From Pedobacter psychroterrae (GTDB lineage: Bacteria; Bacteroidota; Bacteroidia; Sphingobacteriales; Sphingobacteriaceae): a stretch of DNA of 64,000 bases. The number at the start of each line of letters is the position of its first letter. The stretch's first letter is position 1. This document shows positions 52,870 to 62,052 of the stretch, one piece after another. A program made the position numbers and the translations under genes. The stretch is taken from NCBI RefSeq assembly GCF_004331695.1, contig NZ_SJSL01000010.1, positions 61,452 through 125,451 on the forward strand. The letters are read 5' to 3'. The notes beneath the pieces were generated by a model. It was not told the DNA's origin, did no database searches, and was given only the letters and a program-made list of their open reading frames with translations.

Positions 52870-53877
52870 TCATCGAATGACATGACCGGAAGTGTTGCCT
52901 TCCATAATTGACAGGATTTCCAGCTCGTTACTGGAATGATAATCGCCGCTAATGGTGTGTTTCAGCGCGAAGGCAGCGGTAGCAAATGCTACGGCTTTTT
53001 GATCATCCCAACCTAGATGCAGCGCATGGAGGAGTCCTGCGGCGAATGCATCCCCTGTCCCGAACCTGTCGGAAATGTCTACCGTGTAATTTGCTGAAAT
53101 GCTGAGTGTACCCTGGTTTAAATAAGCAGCACTCAGATCGTTTCTGGAAGCCGAACTATGTTCCCTGATGGTAAATGCGACTTGCCGCAGACCGAATTGC
53201 GCAGCGGCAATTTCCAGGGCTTCAAGTGTGATTTCTGTTTCGCTGGTTCCTTTAAGCGCTATCCCGTACACATCAACCAGGCTGCCTGCGTTGCCCAGCA
53301 GCAGGTCGGTATGGGCTAAAATCTCGTCAAACAGCTTCCTTGCATCCCGGGGGTCATTCCATAGTGTCCTGCGGTAATTGAAATCAAAGGCTACTTTTAC
53401 TTTTTGCTCGCTGGCAGCCTTTACCAGGTTGATGGCCGACTGGGCACAACCAGGGGATAAGGCAGGGGTGATGCCGGAAAGGAATATCCAGGCCTTTCCC
53501 TTCAGCAGTTCGGCCCAGTCAAACTCTTCCGGTGTTATTTCGCTGAAAGCGGAATGCGCGCGGTCATATACTGCCCTGGACGGCCTGATGGAGGCGCCAA
53601 GTTCAATAAAGTAGCTGCCCATTCGCTGGCCTCCTTTTTTTATCAGGGCCGTATCTACGCCGTGGCCCCTGAGTGACCGGACCGCGCCTTCGCCAATCGG
53701 ATTATCAGGTATTTTGGTGATAAACTGAACAGTGTTGCCCAGCGTGGCCAGAGCACTGGCGACGTTGGACTCTGAACCTGCATAGTTCACTGCAAAGGCC
53801 TGACTGCTGTCAAGTTTGGCCGCTTTTTCGTTCGGGGTTAACCGAAGCATGATTTCTCCAAAGGTTAAAAAGCTCAT
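52870..53877 (-). CDS. PfkB-family sugar kinase, probable 2-keto-3-deoxy-gluconate/galactonate kinase
   Basis: 335 residues. The N-terminal GEIMLRLTP and NYAGSESNVASALATLG are typical of KdgK-like kinases, and the C-terminal PfkB signature SDRFGTGDAFAAGLL carries the catalytic base D276. It should phosphorylate the 2-keto-3-deoxy sugar acid made by the dehydratase, before aldol cleavage. The distinction between gluconate- and galactonate-derived substrates is not visible in sequence, but the dehydratase downstream favours the galactonate form. Confidence 0.9.
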   Translation of the reverse strand: MSFLTFGEIMLRLTPNEKAAKLDSSQAFAVNYAGSESNVASALATLGNTVQFITKIPDNPIGEGAVRSLRGHGVDTALIKKGGQRMGSYFIELGASIRPSRAVYDRAHSAFSEITPEEFDWAELLKGKAWIFLSGITPALSPGCAQSAINLVKAASEQKVKVAFDFNYRRTLWNDPRDARKLFDEILAHTDLLLGNAGSLVDVYGIALKGTSETEITLEALEIAAAQFGLRQVAFTIREHSSASRNDLSAAYLNQGTLSISANYTVDISDRFGTGDAFAAGLLHALHLGWDDQKAVAFATAAFALKHTISGDYHSSNELEILSIMEGNTSGHVIR

Positions 53878-53920
53878 GGGCTAAACAAAATTAGTGGATG
53901 GACTGGGCTGATGCTATACA

Positions 53921-54985
53921 TTACTTTACGCTGAATCTATAAATGCAATGATGCGCATAGGTTTCTCCCGGCCCCAGTACGGTAGAAGGGAAAGCTGGCT
54001 GGTTGGGACTATCAGGGAAATGTTGGGTCTCCAGCGCCAGGCTTTCTCTGTAGCGGTAGGATCTACCTGACTTGCCCTGGTATTTGCCGTCAAAAAAATT
54101 GCCTCCGTAAAACTGGATTCCTGGCTGAGTGGTAAATACTTCCATGTAACGACCGGAATCTGGTTCCAGTAAAGTTGCCGCCGGCTTGGGGCTGCCTGTA
54201 CCGTGATCAAGGACCCAGTTGTGGTCATATCCGATGCCGTAATCCAGTTGCTGGAATTTTTCATTCAGCGCTTTTCCGATCGCGGTAGGCTGGCGGAAAT
54301 CCATGGGTGTACCTGCTACCGGATCCAGGCTGCCCAGCGGGATCAGGGTGTTGTCTATCGGCGTGTAGTATTCAGCATTGATCATCAGTTGATGGTCGTT
54401 TATACTGCCGTTCCCGTGACCGCGGAGATTGAAAAAAGAGTGATGGGTCAGATTGATGATCGTCCGCTGATCTGTGGTCGCACGATAGGAGATGTAGAAT
54501 TCATTTTCATCGGTCAGGCGGTAGGTCATGCTGATAGCTAGATTTCCCGGGAAGCCTTGCTCACCATCTTGTGATGTATAGCTGAAGGTGATTTCCCCAT
54601 TGCCCCGTTGTTCGGCCTTCCAAACCACCATGTCGAATCCCTCAAAGCCGCCATGCAGGCTGTTGTTTCCGTCATTTTGTGGCAGCTGGTAGGATTTGCC
54701 GTCCAGGCTGAACCTGCCATTCGCAATCCTGTTGCCGAAGCGGCCGATTGCGGCGCCAAGAAACCGCTCCCCTTTAAAGTTGATGTAGTGATCGATATGG
54801 TCATGACCAAGTACGATGTCTGCGAAGTTACCTTCCCGGTCCGGTGCCCACAGTTCGACCACCCTGGCACCGAAGTTGGTGACCGCCATTTCCATACCTG
54901 CAGCGTTTTTTAAGTAATAAAGTGCAGTGGAGTGATTTTTATAGATCGCCTGGAAATTTTCCTGTTTTGCCTGGATGTATTTCAT
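53921..54985 (-). CDS. Aldose 1-epimerase (second copy)
   Basis: 354 residues of the galactose mutarotase family, with AIGRFGNRIANGRFSLDG, SLHGGFEGFD, the catalytic His in LTHHSFFNLRG and the catalytic Glu in LALETQHFPDSPNQP. No signal peptide is evident. It converts sugar anomers to the form used by the downstream dehydrogenase. It differs substantially from the galK-linked epimerase at 18.6-19.6 kb and belongs to the oxidative galactose-type operon, lying 11 nt after an SDR gene. Confidence 0.92.
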   Translation of the reverse strand: MKYIQAKQENFQAIYKNHSTALYYLKNAAGMEMAVTNFGARVVELWAPDREGNFADIVLGHDHIDHYINFKGERFLGAAIGRFGNRIANGRFSLDGKSYQLPQNDGNNSLHGGFEGFDMVVWKAEQRGNGEITFSYTSQDGEQGFPGNLAISMTYRLTDENEFYISYRATTDQRTIINLTHHSFFNLRGHGNGSINDHQLMINAEYYTPIDNTLIPLGSLDPVAGTPMDFRQPTAIGKALNEKFQQLDYGIGYDHNWVLDHGTGSPKPAATLLEPDSGRYMEVFTTQPGIQFYGGNFFDGKYQGKSGRSYRYRESLALETQHFPDSPNQPAFPSTVLGPGETYAHHCIYRFSVK

Positions 54986-54996
54986 GCGCTGTTGGG

Positions 54997-55767
54997 TTAG
55001 ACGCTCGACAGCAGCCCGCCGTCGACATAAATCATTTGACCGTTTACATAGTCACTGGCGCGGGCGGACAGGAAAATCAATGCGCCCACCAGTTCCTCTG
55101 TCAATCCCCACCGTTGTCCGGGTGTTCTTTTACAGACCCAATCATTGAATTCTGTGTTTTCATACAAGGGTTTGGTCATGTCTGTTTTAAAATAGCCGGG
55201 CCCGATCCCGTTGGTCTGTATATTATGTTTGGCCCATTCAACGGCCATCCCTTTGGTAAGCATCTTTAATCCGCCTTTTGAAGCTGCATACGGAGTGATA
55301 GAAGGACGTCCGAGTTCAGACTGCAACGAACCGATATTGATGATTTTGCCCGATTTTCGTTTGATCATGCCTGCAGCTACTGCCCTGGAAACTTTGAAGG
55401 CTCCGCTGAGGTTGACCGCAATGATCAGGTCCCAGTCCGCATCACTGAATGATTCCAGCGGCCCTCTGATGGTGATACCAGCATTGTTTACCAAAATATC
55501 GATGTCACCCACCTCCTGGGATATGGCCTCAACGGCCTCATTTACTTGTTCGGAGTTGTTGATGTCAAAGTCATAGCCCCAGACCTGATGCCCTTCCCGC
55601 CTGAGCTGGTTGACCTGGTCAGTCAGTTTTTCCTGGTTTCTGCCATTGAGGATTACCCTGGCACCATGTTCACACAGTCCCCTGGCGAATGCAGCGCCAA
55701 GTCCCCCTGAAGAACCTGTTACCAGGGCGACCTTGTTTTTTATATTAAATAGTTCGTTTGGATTCAT
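54997..55767 (-). CDS. SDR-family oxidoreductase, gluconate 5-dehydrogenase-like
   Basis: 256 residues. The cofactor motif TGSSGGLGAAFARG is near residue 17; NNAG is present, and the catalytic YAASKGGLKML follows a Ser in the preceding strand (IGSLQSE). GPGYFKTDMT and the C-terminal YVNGQMIYVDGG resemble gluconate 5-dehydrogenase and 3-ketoacyl reductase relatives. It probably oxidises or reduces a hydroxyl of a sugar or sugar acid with NAD(P). Its position among two other SDR genes suggests that each acts at a different carbon or on a different intermediate. Confidence 0.87.
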   Translation of the reverse strand: MNPNELFNIKNKVALVTGSSGGLGAAFARGLCEHGARVILNGRNQEKLTDQVNQLRREGHQVWGYDFDINNSEQVNEAVEAISQEVGDIDILVNNAGITIRGPLESFSDADWDLIIAVNLSGAFKVSRAVAAGMIKRKSGKIINIGSLQSELGRPSITPYAASKGGLKMLTKGMAVEWAKHNIQTNGIGPGYFKTDMTKPLYENTEFNDWVCKRTPGQRWGLTEELVGALIFLSARASDYVNGQMIYVDGGLLSSV

Positions 55768-55779
55768 ACCGATCGCTGG

Positions 55780-56490
55780 TTACATGTAAGTTCCACCATT
55801 GATGCTGATCGTCTGGCCTGTGATGTACGAAGACGCGTCAGATGCTAAAAAGACGATGGCGTCAGCTACCTCAGCGGCAGTACCCAGACGGCCCATTGGA
55901 ATGTTTTTCATTAAGAATTCCATCTGTTCTGCTGGTACCCCGTCCTGCATACTGGTGTCAATTATCCCCGGTGCCACTGCGTTCACCCTCACGCCATGGG
56001 CCGCACTCAGTTTGGCAAGTGATTTGGTTAAACATTCAACGGCAGCTTTACTGGCGGCATAATGTGCGCCGGCAATCAGTCCGCCCACTTTTCCCGCCAC
56101 TGAAGCAAGGCTCACAATTGCTCCGGACTTCTGACTGATCATTTTGTCTATGACGAGTTGCGTCAGGAAGAATACTGAGGTCAGATTTATGTCCATCAGC
56201 CGTTCCCACTCAGACCGGGTTATGTCTTTTGCCGGTGTGCGCAGGTAAATACCCGCGTTGTTTACCAATACGTCGATCCGGCCTTCTTTTTCCAGGATAC
56301 CGTTCACCAGATCCGACAAAAACTGATCATTGGTTAGATCCCCCTGAATATAGTTTGAGTCACTCGAAGGAGAAATGTCTGTTCCGTATACAATGGCGCC
56401 ATGACTTTTAAAATCACGAACCAGGGTGCTTCCGATTCCTCCGGCCGCGCCGGTAATGAGTACAACTTTGTTTTTGAAATTTAATTCCAT
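55780..56490 (-). CDS. SDR-family oxidoreductase
   Basis: 236 residues. The Rossmann motif ITGAAGGIGSTLVRDF opens the protein; VLVNNAGIYLRTPAKD, the catalytic Ser in VSLASVAGKVGG and Tyr/Lys in YAASKAAVECL follow, and it closes with ASSYITGQTISINGG. A probable NAD-dependent dehydrogenase of a sugar or deoxy-sugar-acid intermediate. It is 12 nt upstream of the next SDR gene in the operon and 26 nt after the lactonase-like gene. Substrate not identifiable. Confidence 0.87.
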   Translation of the reverse strand: MELNFKNKVVLITGAAGGIGSTLVRDFKSHGAIVYGTDISPSSDSNYIQGDLTNDQFLSDLVNGILEKEGRIDVLVNNAGIYLRTPAKDITRSEWERLMDINLTSVFFLTQLVIDKMISQKSGAIVSLASVAGKVGGLIAGAHYAASKAAVECLTKSLAKLSAAHGVRVNAVAPGIIDTSMQDGVPAEQMEFLMKNIPMGRLGTAAEVADAIVFLASDASSYITGQTISINGGTYM

Positions 56491-56516
56491 AATTCTTTAA
56501 CTATTTTTATATATGC

Positions 56517-57368
56517 TTATATGCGGTAGAATTTTTCAGCATTCCGCCGGTAGATGTCCTGAATTTGATTTTCGGGGATCCCGGACAATAAGCTGTCCAG
56601 GGTCTCGACCCATCTGGCATAAGAGGAGGCCTGACACAACACTGGCCAATCCCCGCCAAAGATCAAGCGTTCGGTACCGAAGTGGCAGAGGGCTGCATCC
56701 ACATAGGGCTTCAAATCGTGCAGCTTCCACCGGCGGTGATCAGCCTCAGTGACCAGACCGGATAGCTTGCAGGCGACGTTCCCGAATGTAGAGAGCTGTT
56801 TGGTATCCGATTCCCAGGCTTCAAATTCACGGGTACTGATCCCGGGCTTACCCATGTGGTCGAGCATAAATTTGACTTCCGGGCACCTGCCGACTAGTTC
56901 GATGATTTTTGGTAGCTGTGTATGTGAAACGCAGATGTCAAATGACAGATCATAGGCTGGGAGCAGCTGCACCCCTCGTATAAAATCAGCTTTGAGGCAA
57001 AAATCGGGATCAGGTTCGAACTGAATAATCCGGCGAATGCCCTTGACCAGCGGATTTTTGGCATACCGGTCCAGGATTTCAGCAGCGTCATTGCCCAGCT
57101 CCAGCGGTGCCCAGGGAATGATACCCTTGATGCGCCTGTCTTTTGCCGCCAGTTCGCTTACCCACGCGAGCTCCTGTTCACTCTGAATAGGGTCGCACTC
57201 GCACTGCACAAAAAGCATTTTTTCCAGTTGAAGGTCTTTGGTGTCCCTGTTGAAATCATCCATCAGGTAGGGCTTGTTCAGCAGCGGAACTTCGTCCAGC
57301 CAGGGATACCTCAGAAAACCGGGGTCCCAAAGGTGAACATGAGCGTCGATGATAGGATTGGTTGGCAT
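56517..57368 (-). CDS. Amidohydrolase-family sugar lactonase (L-fuconolactonase-like)
   Basis: 283 residues of the TIM-barrel amidohydrolase-2 group. The N-terminal IIDAHVHLWDP contains the HxH metal-binding pair; FMLDHMGKPG and RLIFGGDWPV (catalytic Asp) are further landmarks, and the protein ends with RRNAEKFYRI. COG3618 members hydrolyse L-fucono-, galactono- or rhamnono-lactones to the acids. In this operon it would open the lactone made by an aldose dehydrogenase, giving the substrate of the DgoD-like enzyme. Confidence 0.88.
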   Translation of the reverse strand: MPTNPIIDAHVHLWDPGFLRYPWLDEVPLLNKPYLMDDFNRDTKDLQLEKMLFVQCECDPIQSEQELAWVSELAAKDRRIKGIIPWAPLELGNDAAEILDRYAKNPLVKGIRRIIQFEPDPDFCLKADFIRGVQLLPAYDLSFDICVSHTQLPKIIELVGRCPEVKFMLDHMGKPGISTREFEAWESDTKQLSTFGNVACKLSGLVTEADHRRWKLHDLKPYVDAALCHFGTERLIFGGDWPVLCQASSYARWVETLDSLLSGIPENQIQDIYRRNAEKFYRI

Positions 57369-57385
57369 TTGATCAGAGGCTAAGA

Positions 57386-58174
57386 TTATAAACTGCCGGC
57401 AAATGAAGAGGTTTCTCCCAGTCCTTCTCCACCCATGGTCAGGTAGCCTCCATCAATGTACAGGTCTGCGCCGGAGATGAAGCTTGCCTCATCACTTAGC
57501 AGGAACGCGATCGGTCCTGAGCATTCTTCCACTTCACCAAGACGTCTTAGCAGGTGGAATTTGCCCCATACCGGTTCCCATTTGTCCCTTCCGCCGATTG
57601 CCGCTTTTTCGACTTCCTTGGTCCAGATCCAGGCTGGACTTACTGCATTTACGCGGATGTTCGGTGCCAGGTCCATCGCCATGCATTTGGTAAGCTGGGT
57701 AACAGCGCCCTTTGCCGCGTTATAGGTCCATCTGCCTGGCTGGGCGATATGCGCCGATATGCTTGATACATTCACAATTGCTCCGCCGGCGCTCATATGC
57801 GGCGCAGCATATTTAGCCATGGTGCCATAGGCCACGGGTCCGGCGTGCATGACCCTGTCCCAGTCCTCACGGGTGACATCAGTGCCTTTTGATACAAAAG
57901 AGAACGCGTTGTTGACCAGAAAATGCAGACTGCCCCATTTCGACACAGCCGCCGCCACAAGGGATTTACAGAAGGCTTCATCAGCCATATCCCCCTGCAG
58001 GAACTGTACTGCAAAGCCCCGCTCAGCGAGTTCCTGTTCAGTTTTGATCCCTGCTGCACTGATTCCCGAGAAAGTCACTGAAACTCCTTCGGAACACAGC
58101 CGTTCTACACATGCTCTTCCAATTCCGGATGATCCGCCGGTGACTATGGCAACTTTGCCTGCTAAACCTTTCAT
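57386..58174 (-). CDS. SDR-family oxidoreductase, probable aldose 1-dehydrogenase
   Basis: 262 residues. The cofactor motif VTGGSSGIGRACVERL, the NNAF variant of NNAG, the catalytic Ser in VSSISAHIA and Tyr/Lys in YNAAKGAVTQL are present, with SPAWIWTKEVEKAA in the substrate-loop region. It is the first gene of the eight-gene operon and directly precedes the lactonase gene, so it probably catalyses the first step, oxidation of the aldose to the lactone (galactose or L-fucose dehydrogenase type). That role is inferred from position. Confidence 0.85.
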   Translation of the reverse strand: MKGLAGKVAIVTGGSSGIGRACVERLCSEGVSVTFSGISAAGIKTEQELAERGFAVQFLQGDMADEAFCKSLVAAAVSKWGSLHFLVNNAFSFVSKGTDVTREDWDRVMHAGPVAYGTMAKYAAPHMSAGGAIVNVSSISAHIAQPGRWTYNAAKGAVTQLTKCMAMDLAPNIRVNAVSPAWIWTKEVEKAAIGGRDKWEPVWGKFHLLRRLGEVEECSGPIAFLLSDEASFISGADLYIDGGYLTMGGEGLGETSSFAGSL

Positions 58175-58653
58175 ACTTAACTTTTAAACTTTTTCCGGGA
58201 ATGTACCCCGTTGGATTAATTGATGAGCCGTTCATGATCGGGCCGGTTTTCATTTAACCAAACTTACCCCTCATGTCGAACTGACAGCTTCTTCTTGCAG
58301 CCGTGTATCTCACAGATCTGCATTTCAAAAGTCAGTCAATTATTAGCTTGAGATTAAAACGCTTTTAGCCAGATGTAGAACTATATTGACAATGTTTGCA
58401 ATCAGCGTTGCCCGGCGCGACGCGCTTGCAGTTGATACGGCCCGGCGCTTGAAACCGTTAAATAACCGGTTTTCAGGCGCATTTAGCGCGAAAAGCTGGA
58501 TGAAGATCAACCTGCTTGCACGGCGTGTTTATCACATTTGAGCGGGAAAACATGCCCCTGGAAAGTCAATCCTGTTCTTATTGATGGCGTAACTCTTTAT
58601 TAATCATTATCTTTGAATAAACTTACAAGACAGTAAGGACTGTTTCCATCACC
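58175..58653. other. Divergent regulatory region between the sugar operon and the AraC gene
   Basis: 479 nt with no coding potential recognised. It contains the AraC promoter box, two copies of CCCGGCGC about 30 nt apart (near 58410 and 58441) and a short AAACCG/CGGTTT inverted repeat. These could include AraC-type operator half sites, but no conserved motif could be confirmed. Confidence 0.45.
58608..58615 (+). promoter_or_regulatory. -7 promoter box of the araC-type gene
   Basis: TATCTTTG is an exact TAnnTTTG match 38 nt before the ATG. A TTG lies 24 nt upstream, slightly further than the usual -33 spacing. Confidence 0.5.
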
Positions 58654-59544
58654 ATGAAGCTTTATTTAGAAAATGTTTCAAAATCAAGTCCCAACGACCT
58701 TTTCCAGCTGAAAGAGGAATTCTTCGCGTTTAATGATTTTCCGCTGCACTACCATCCGGAGTATGAACTGATCTATATCATCAAGAGTGAGGGTCGGAGG
58801 TATATCGGAAACAATATCGGGACTTTCCAGTCCGGGGACATTTATTTGCTCGGACCAAACCTGCCCCATACCTTTTACAACAAGGACTTTTCTTCAGACA
58901 ATGAGGTACACCAGATAGTGCTGCAGTTTCGGGAGGATTTTCTCGCGCCAAATCTTTTTGAGAAGCCCACTTTTCACAGCATTAGGAGCCTGCTCGCGAA
59001 TTCCGGTCAGGGCCTTTACATCAGTGGCGAAAACGGCAAGCAGGCTGGGGAGATTCTCCGGAAAATGGTTAAAATGGACCCAAGTGAGGCGGCGATCAGC
59101 CTGCTTTACCTGCTGGACCACCTGACCAAACTTCCTGATCTGCAAATTTTATCTACCCCGAGCCTTGCCCATGAATATTCTTTAAGGGACTCAAACAGGA
59201 TGGGACTGGTCCATCAGTACCTTTTAGAGAATTTTCGCAAGCATATCGATCTGACGCATGCTGCCTCTATAGCCTGCCTTTCCACGTCAGCATTTTGCCG
59301 GTATTTTAAGAAGTATACCCGAAAGACCTTTTCAGAATTCGTGATTGACCTCCGTATCAATTATGCTTGTGAGCTGATCAAGCAGAATTCACTGAGCATG
59401 GCCCAAATTAGTCTTGATAGCGGATTCAACAACAGTTCTTATTTCAACAGGAAATTTAAGAAAGTCGTTAAAATGACTCCCCAGGAATATTACAAACAGT
59501 GTTTCCCCCTGATTGCAAAAAAAGTTCCTGAAAACCGGCGATGA
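58654..59544 (+). CDS. AraC-family transcriptional regulator with cupin sensor domain
   Basis: 296 residues. The N-terminal cupin-like domain shows FPLHYHPEYELIYIIKSEG and GDIYLLGPNLPHTFYN; the C-terminal double helix-turn-helix shows ASIACLSTSAFCRYFKKYT and QISLDSGFNNSSYFNRKFKK followed by MTPQEYYKQC. Such regulators bind a sugar or derivative in the cupin and control nearby catabolic genes. It is divergent from the eight-gene sugar operon and convergent, 12 nt apart, with the sugar ABC importer operon, so it may control both. Confidence 0.93.
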   Translation: MKLYLENVSKSSPNDLFQLKEEFFAFNDFPLHYHPEYELIYIIKSEGRRYIGNNIGTFQSGDIYLLGPNLPHTFYNKDFSSDNEVHQIVLQFREDFLAPNLFEKPTFHSIRSLLANSGQGLYISGENGKQAGEILRKMVKMDPSEAAISLLYLLDHLTKLPDLQILSTPSLAHEYSLRDSNRMGLVHQYLLENFRKHIDLTHAASIACLSTSAFCRYFKKYTRKTFSEFVIDLRINYACELIKQNSLSMAQISLDSGFNNSSYFNRKFKKVVKMTPQEYYKQCFPLIAKKVPENRR

Positions 59545-59556
59545 GAAAATGTTGAT

Positions 59557-60501
59557 TTATTTGCTCATCTGCCTGTTCACCAGGAATTTGTCTGCAAGTA
59601 CGCCGATGAGGATCACAATGCCCATTACAGCGAAGTTAAGCGAACTCGGTATCCCTAACAAATTAACTAGGTTCTGGATAACCTGTAACATGGCTGCACC
59701 AATGATAATACCCCCGATTGATCCTTCTCCACCTTTAAGGGAGCATCCTCCGAGTACTGCGGCGGCTATGCCATACAACTCGTAAAAATTACCATGAGAA
59801 GAGGGCGCTATGGCATTGGTATAAAATGCCAGCAGCACGCCTGAGATACCAGCTAAAAGCCCACATATTGCATAGGTTAGCATGATCATACGGTCTGTAT
59901 TGATTCCTGAAAAATAAGTCGCTTCTTCATTACGCCCAATGGCAAATATATACCTGCCATAAACGGATTTATGCAGGAAGACCCAAGCCAGTACGCTGAT
60001 AATGAGCATCAGGATAAATGGCAGCGGTATGCCCCACAGATTACCGGTGGCCAGGTATTGCACAATAGAGAATCCTTCTCCGTAGCCAAAGCCCATGGTC
60101 ACATCATTAGAGATGAACCTGGCGATTCCCCGGTAAAATAATAGTCCGCAGAGGGTAACAATAAAGGCCTGGATCTTATATTTGGTCACCAGGGTTCCGT
60201 GGAAGCAGCCAATTAAGGTCGCCAGGGCAAGGACAATCAACATTGCCAGGGGCCAGGCGACCTGGTGTTTCACTAGCAACATGCTCAGGATCACGCCGAT
60301 CAAGGAAAATACAGAACCCACGGAGAGGTCAATTCCCCGGGCGATGATCACGATCCCGCTTCCGATGCTGAATATGCCAAATATACCAATCAGGCGTGTG
60401 GTGTTCTTTAGGTTGGCCGGGCTCAGGAAGTTGGGGTTACCTATGGCAACCAGAACGCATAGTATGACAAAAATGATAAATATTCCTTTTTCTTTTTTCA
60501 T
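59557..60501 (-). CDS. Ribose-type sugar ABC transporter permease
   Basis: 314 residues with 8-10 transmembrane helices of the RbsC/MglC branch. The GIDLSVGSVFSLIGVI motif, GCFHGTLVTKYKIQAFIVTL and the cytoplasmic loop GGCSLKGGEGSIGG are characteristic. It forms the membrane channel of a CUT2-type importer with the preceding ATPase and binding protein. It is the third gene of a minus-strand operon, 6 nt after the ATPase gene. Such importers are uncommon in Bacteroidota compared with TonB systems and MFS symporters. Confidence 0.93.
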   Translation of the reverse strand: MKKEKGIFIIFVILCVLVAIGNPNFLSPANLKNTTRLIGIFGIFSIGSGIVIIARGIDLSVGSVFSLIGVILSMLLVKHQVAWPLAMLIVLALATLIGCFHGTLVTKYKIQAFIVTLCGLLFYRGIARFISNDVTMGFGYGEGFSIVQYLATGNLWGIPLPFILMLIISVLAWVFLHKSVYGRYIFAIGRNEEATYFSGINTDRMIMLTYAICGLLAGISGVLLAFYTNAIAPSSHGNFYELYGIAAAVLGGCSLKGGEGSIGGIIIGAAMLQVIQNLVNLLGIPSSLNFAVMGIVILIGVLADKFLVNRQMSK

Positions 60502-60507
60502 TGTTAA

Positions 60508-62022
60508 TTAGTTTAAGCCTACTGCGTACCGCATGATATTTTCTTCCGTAAATTCTTCAGGTTCCAGCTGACCGGAGATTTTTCCTTCGTGCATGACCAG
60601 GATCCTGTGACTGATGTTGATGATTTCCTCCATGTCGGAGCTTACAACAATGATCATCACCCCGCTTTTGGCCAGGTTTCGTAATATGTTGTAGATCTCG
60701 GCCTTTGCCCCAATGTCTACCCCGCGAGTGGGTTCGTCAAAGATCAGTAAACTGGGATTACGGGAAAGCCATTTGCCAATGGCAATTTTTTGCTGATTGC
60801 CCCCGCTTAGATCTTTAAGATTGGTACGCAGAGTTGGAGCTTTGACGTTTAATTCTTCGACTTTAGCGGTGCTGAGTGCGGCCTCTTTCCGGCGGCTGAT
60901 AATTTTGAAAGCCGAAGTTGCGGGCAGATTGGGAAGCGTTAAATTTTCGATGATGTTCATGCTGGCAACAATACCCTGATTTCTGCGGTCCTCGGGGACT
61001 AAAAAAATTCCTTTTGAGATGGCATCTGCGGGGTTATTCACGGTGATTTCCGCACCGTTCAGATGCATCGTTCCCCCGGTCGCGCGATGTATCCCGAAGA
61101 TGGTGTTGACCAGTTCTGTCCGGCCAGCACCCACCAGTCCTGAAATCCCAAGGATCTCTCCGCCGCTCAGCCGCAGATTTACTCCGTGCTGCGTGTACCT
61201 GTAGGTGGACAGGTCCCTGATTTCGAATGAGCTCGCCGGATGATAGGGCCAGGGGGCGACCTGGGATTTGAATATATCCCTTCCGATCATTAACCGCACC
61301 AAATTGTCATGGTTGATTTCCCTGCGTTGAAGCTCGCCTGAATTCTGACCGTCTTTTAGCACGACCACCCGGTCGGCGATTTCGATGATCTCGTTCAGCC
61401 GGTGGGAAATGTAGATAATGGAAATTCCTTTTGCTTTCAGGTTGCGGATGATCTCAAAAAGCAGGTCAGTTTCTTTCAGGGTCAGGCTGGAGGTGGGTTC
61501 ATCCATGATGATGATCCTGGCGTGCTGGGAAAGTGCTTTGATGATCTCAATGATTTGCTGTTCGGCAATCGACAGCTTGCTTACACTAGTGGCTGAAGGG
61601 ATGGTCAGGCCAAAAAGTTTGAGCAACTCATCGGCATCAGCATATAATTTATGCAGGTCGATCAGTTTGAATGCTTTGACTGGTTCGCGTCCGAGAAAGA
61701 TGTTTCCGGCGACATCCAGGTTATCCAACAGGTTGAGTTCCTGATGGATCAGGATAATCCCCAGTCTTTGCGACTCTTTAACGGAGTTGATTTCACAGGC
61801 TTTGTCATCAAGGTGAACTGATCCCTCCGTTGCGGTGTAGATGCCGCTAAGGATTTTCATCAGGGTTGATTTTCCTGCGCCATTTTCTCCCAGCAGCGCC
61901 AGGATTTCTCCTTCGTTAACTGCGAGGCTGACTTTATTCAAGGCTTTGAAAGCACCGAATGTTTTGCTGATCCCCTTCATCTCCAGGATACAGTTGCCTG
62001 GTGTTGCTTTAGCTGGTGCCAT
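60508..62022 (-). CDS. Ribose-type sugar ABC transporter, double ATP-binding protein
   Basis: 504 residues with two fused ATPase domains, the RbsA/MglA layout. Domain 1 has intact Walker A GENGAGKSTL, Walker B IIIMDEPTSSL and ISHRL. Domain 2 has the degenerate Walker A GLVGAGRTEL usual in this family, the signature LSGGNQQK and LIFDEPTRGVDIG. It energises sugar uptake. It starts 30 nt after the binding protein gene. The C-terminal MRYAVGLN is close to the usual end. Confidence 0.94.
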   Translation of the reverse strand: MAPAKATPGNCILEMKGISKTFGAFKALNKVSLAVNEGEILALLGENGAGKSTLMKILSGIYTATEGSVHLDDKACEINSVKESQRLGIILIHQELNLLDNLDVAGNIFLGREPVKAFKLIDLHKLYADADELLKLFGLTIPSATSVSKLSIAEQQIIEIIKALSQHARIIIMDEPTSSLTLKETDLLFEIIRNLKAKGISIIYISHRLNEIIEIADRVVVLKDGQNSGELQRREINHDNLVRLMIGRDIFKSQVAPWPYHPASSFEIRDLSTYRYTQHGVNLRLSGGEILGISGLVGAGRTELVNTIFGIHRATGGTMHLNGAEITVNNPADAISKGIFLVPEDRRNQGIVASMNIIENLTLPNLPATSAFKIISRRKEAALSTAKVEELNVKAPTLRTNLKDLSGGNQQKIAIGKWLSRNPSLLIFDEPTRGVDIGAKAEIYNILRNLAKSGVMIIVVSSDMEEIINISHRILVMHEGKISGQLEPEEFTEENIMRYAVGLN

Positions 62023-62052
62023 GGTTTTAGTTAGCAGTAGAAAGACAAGTGA

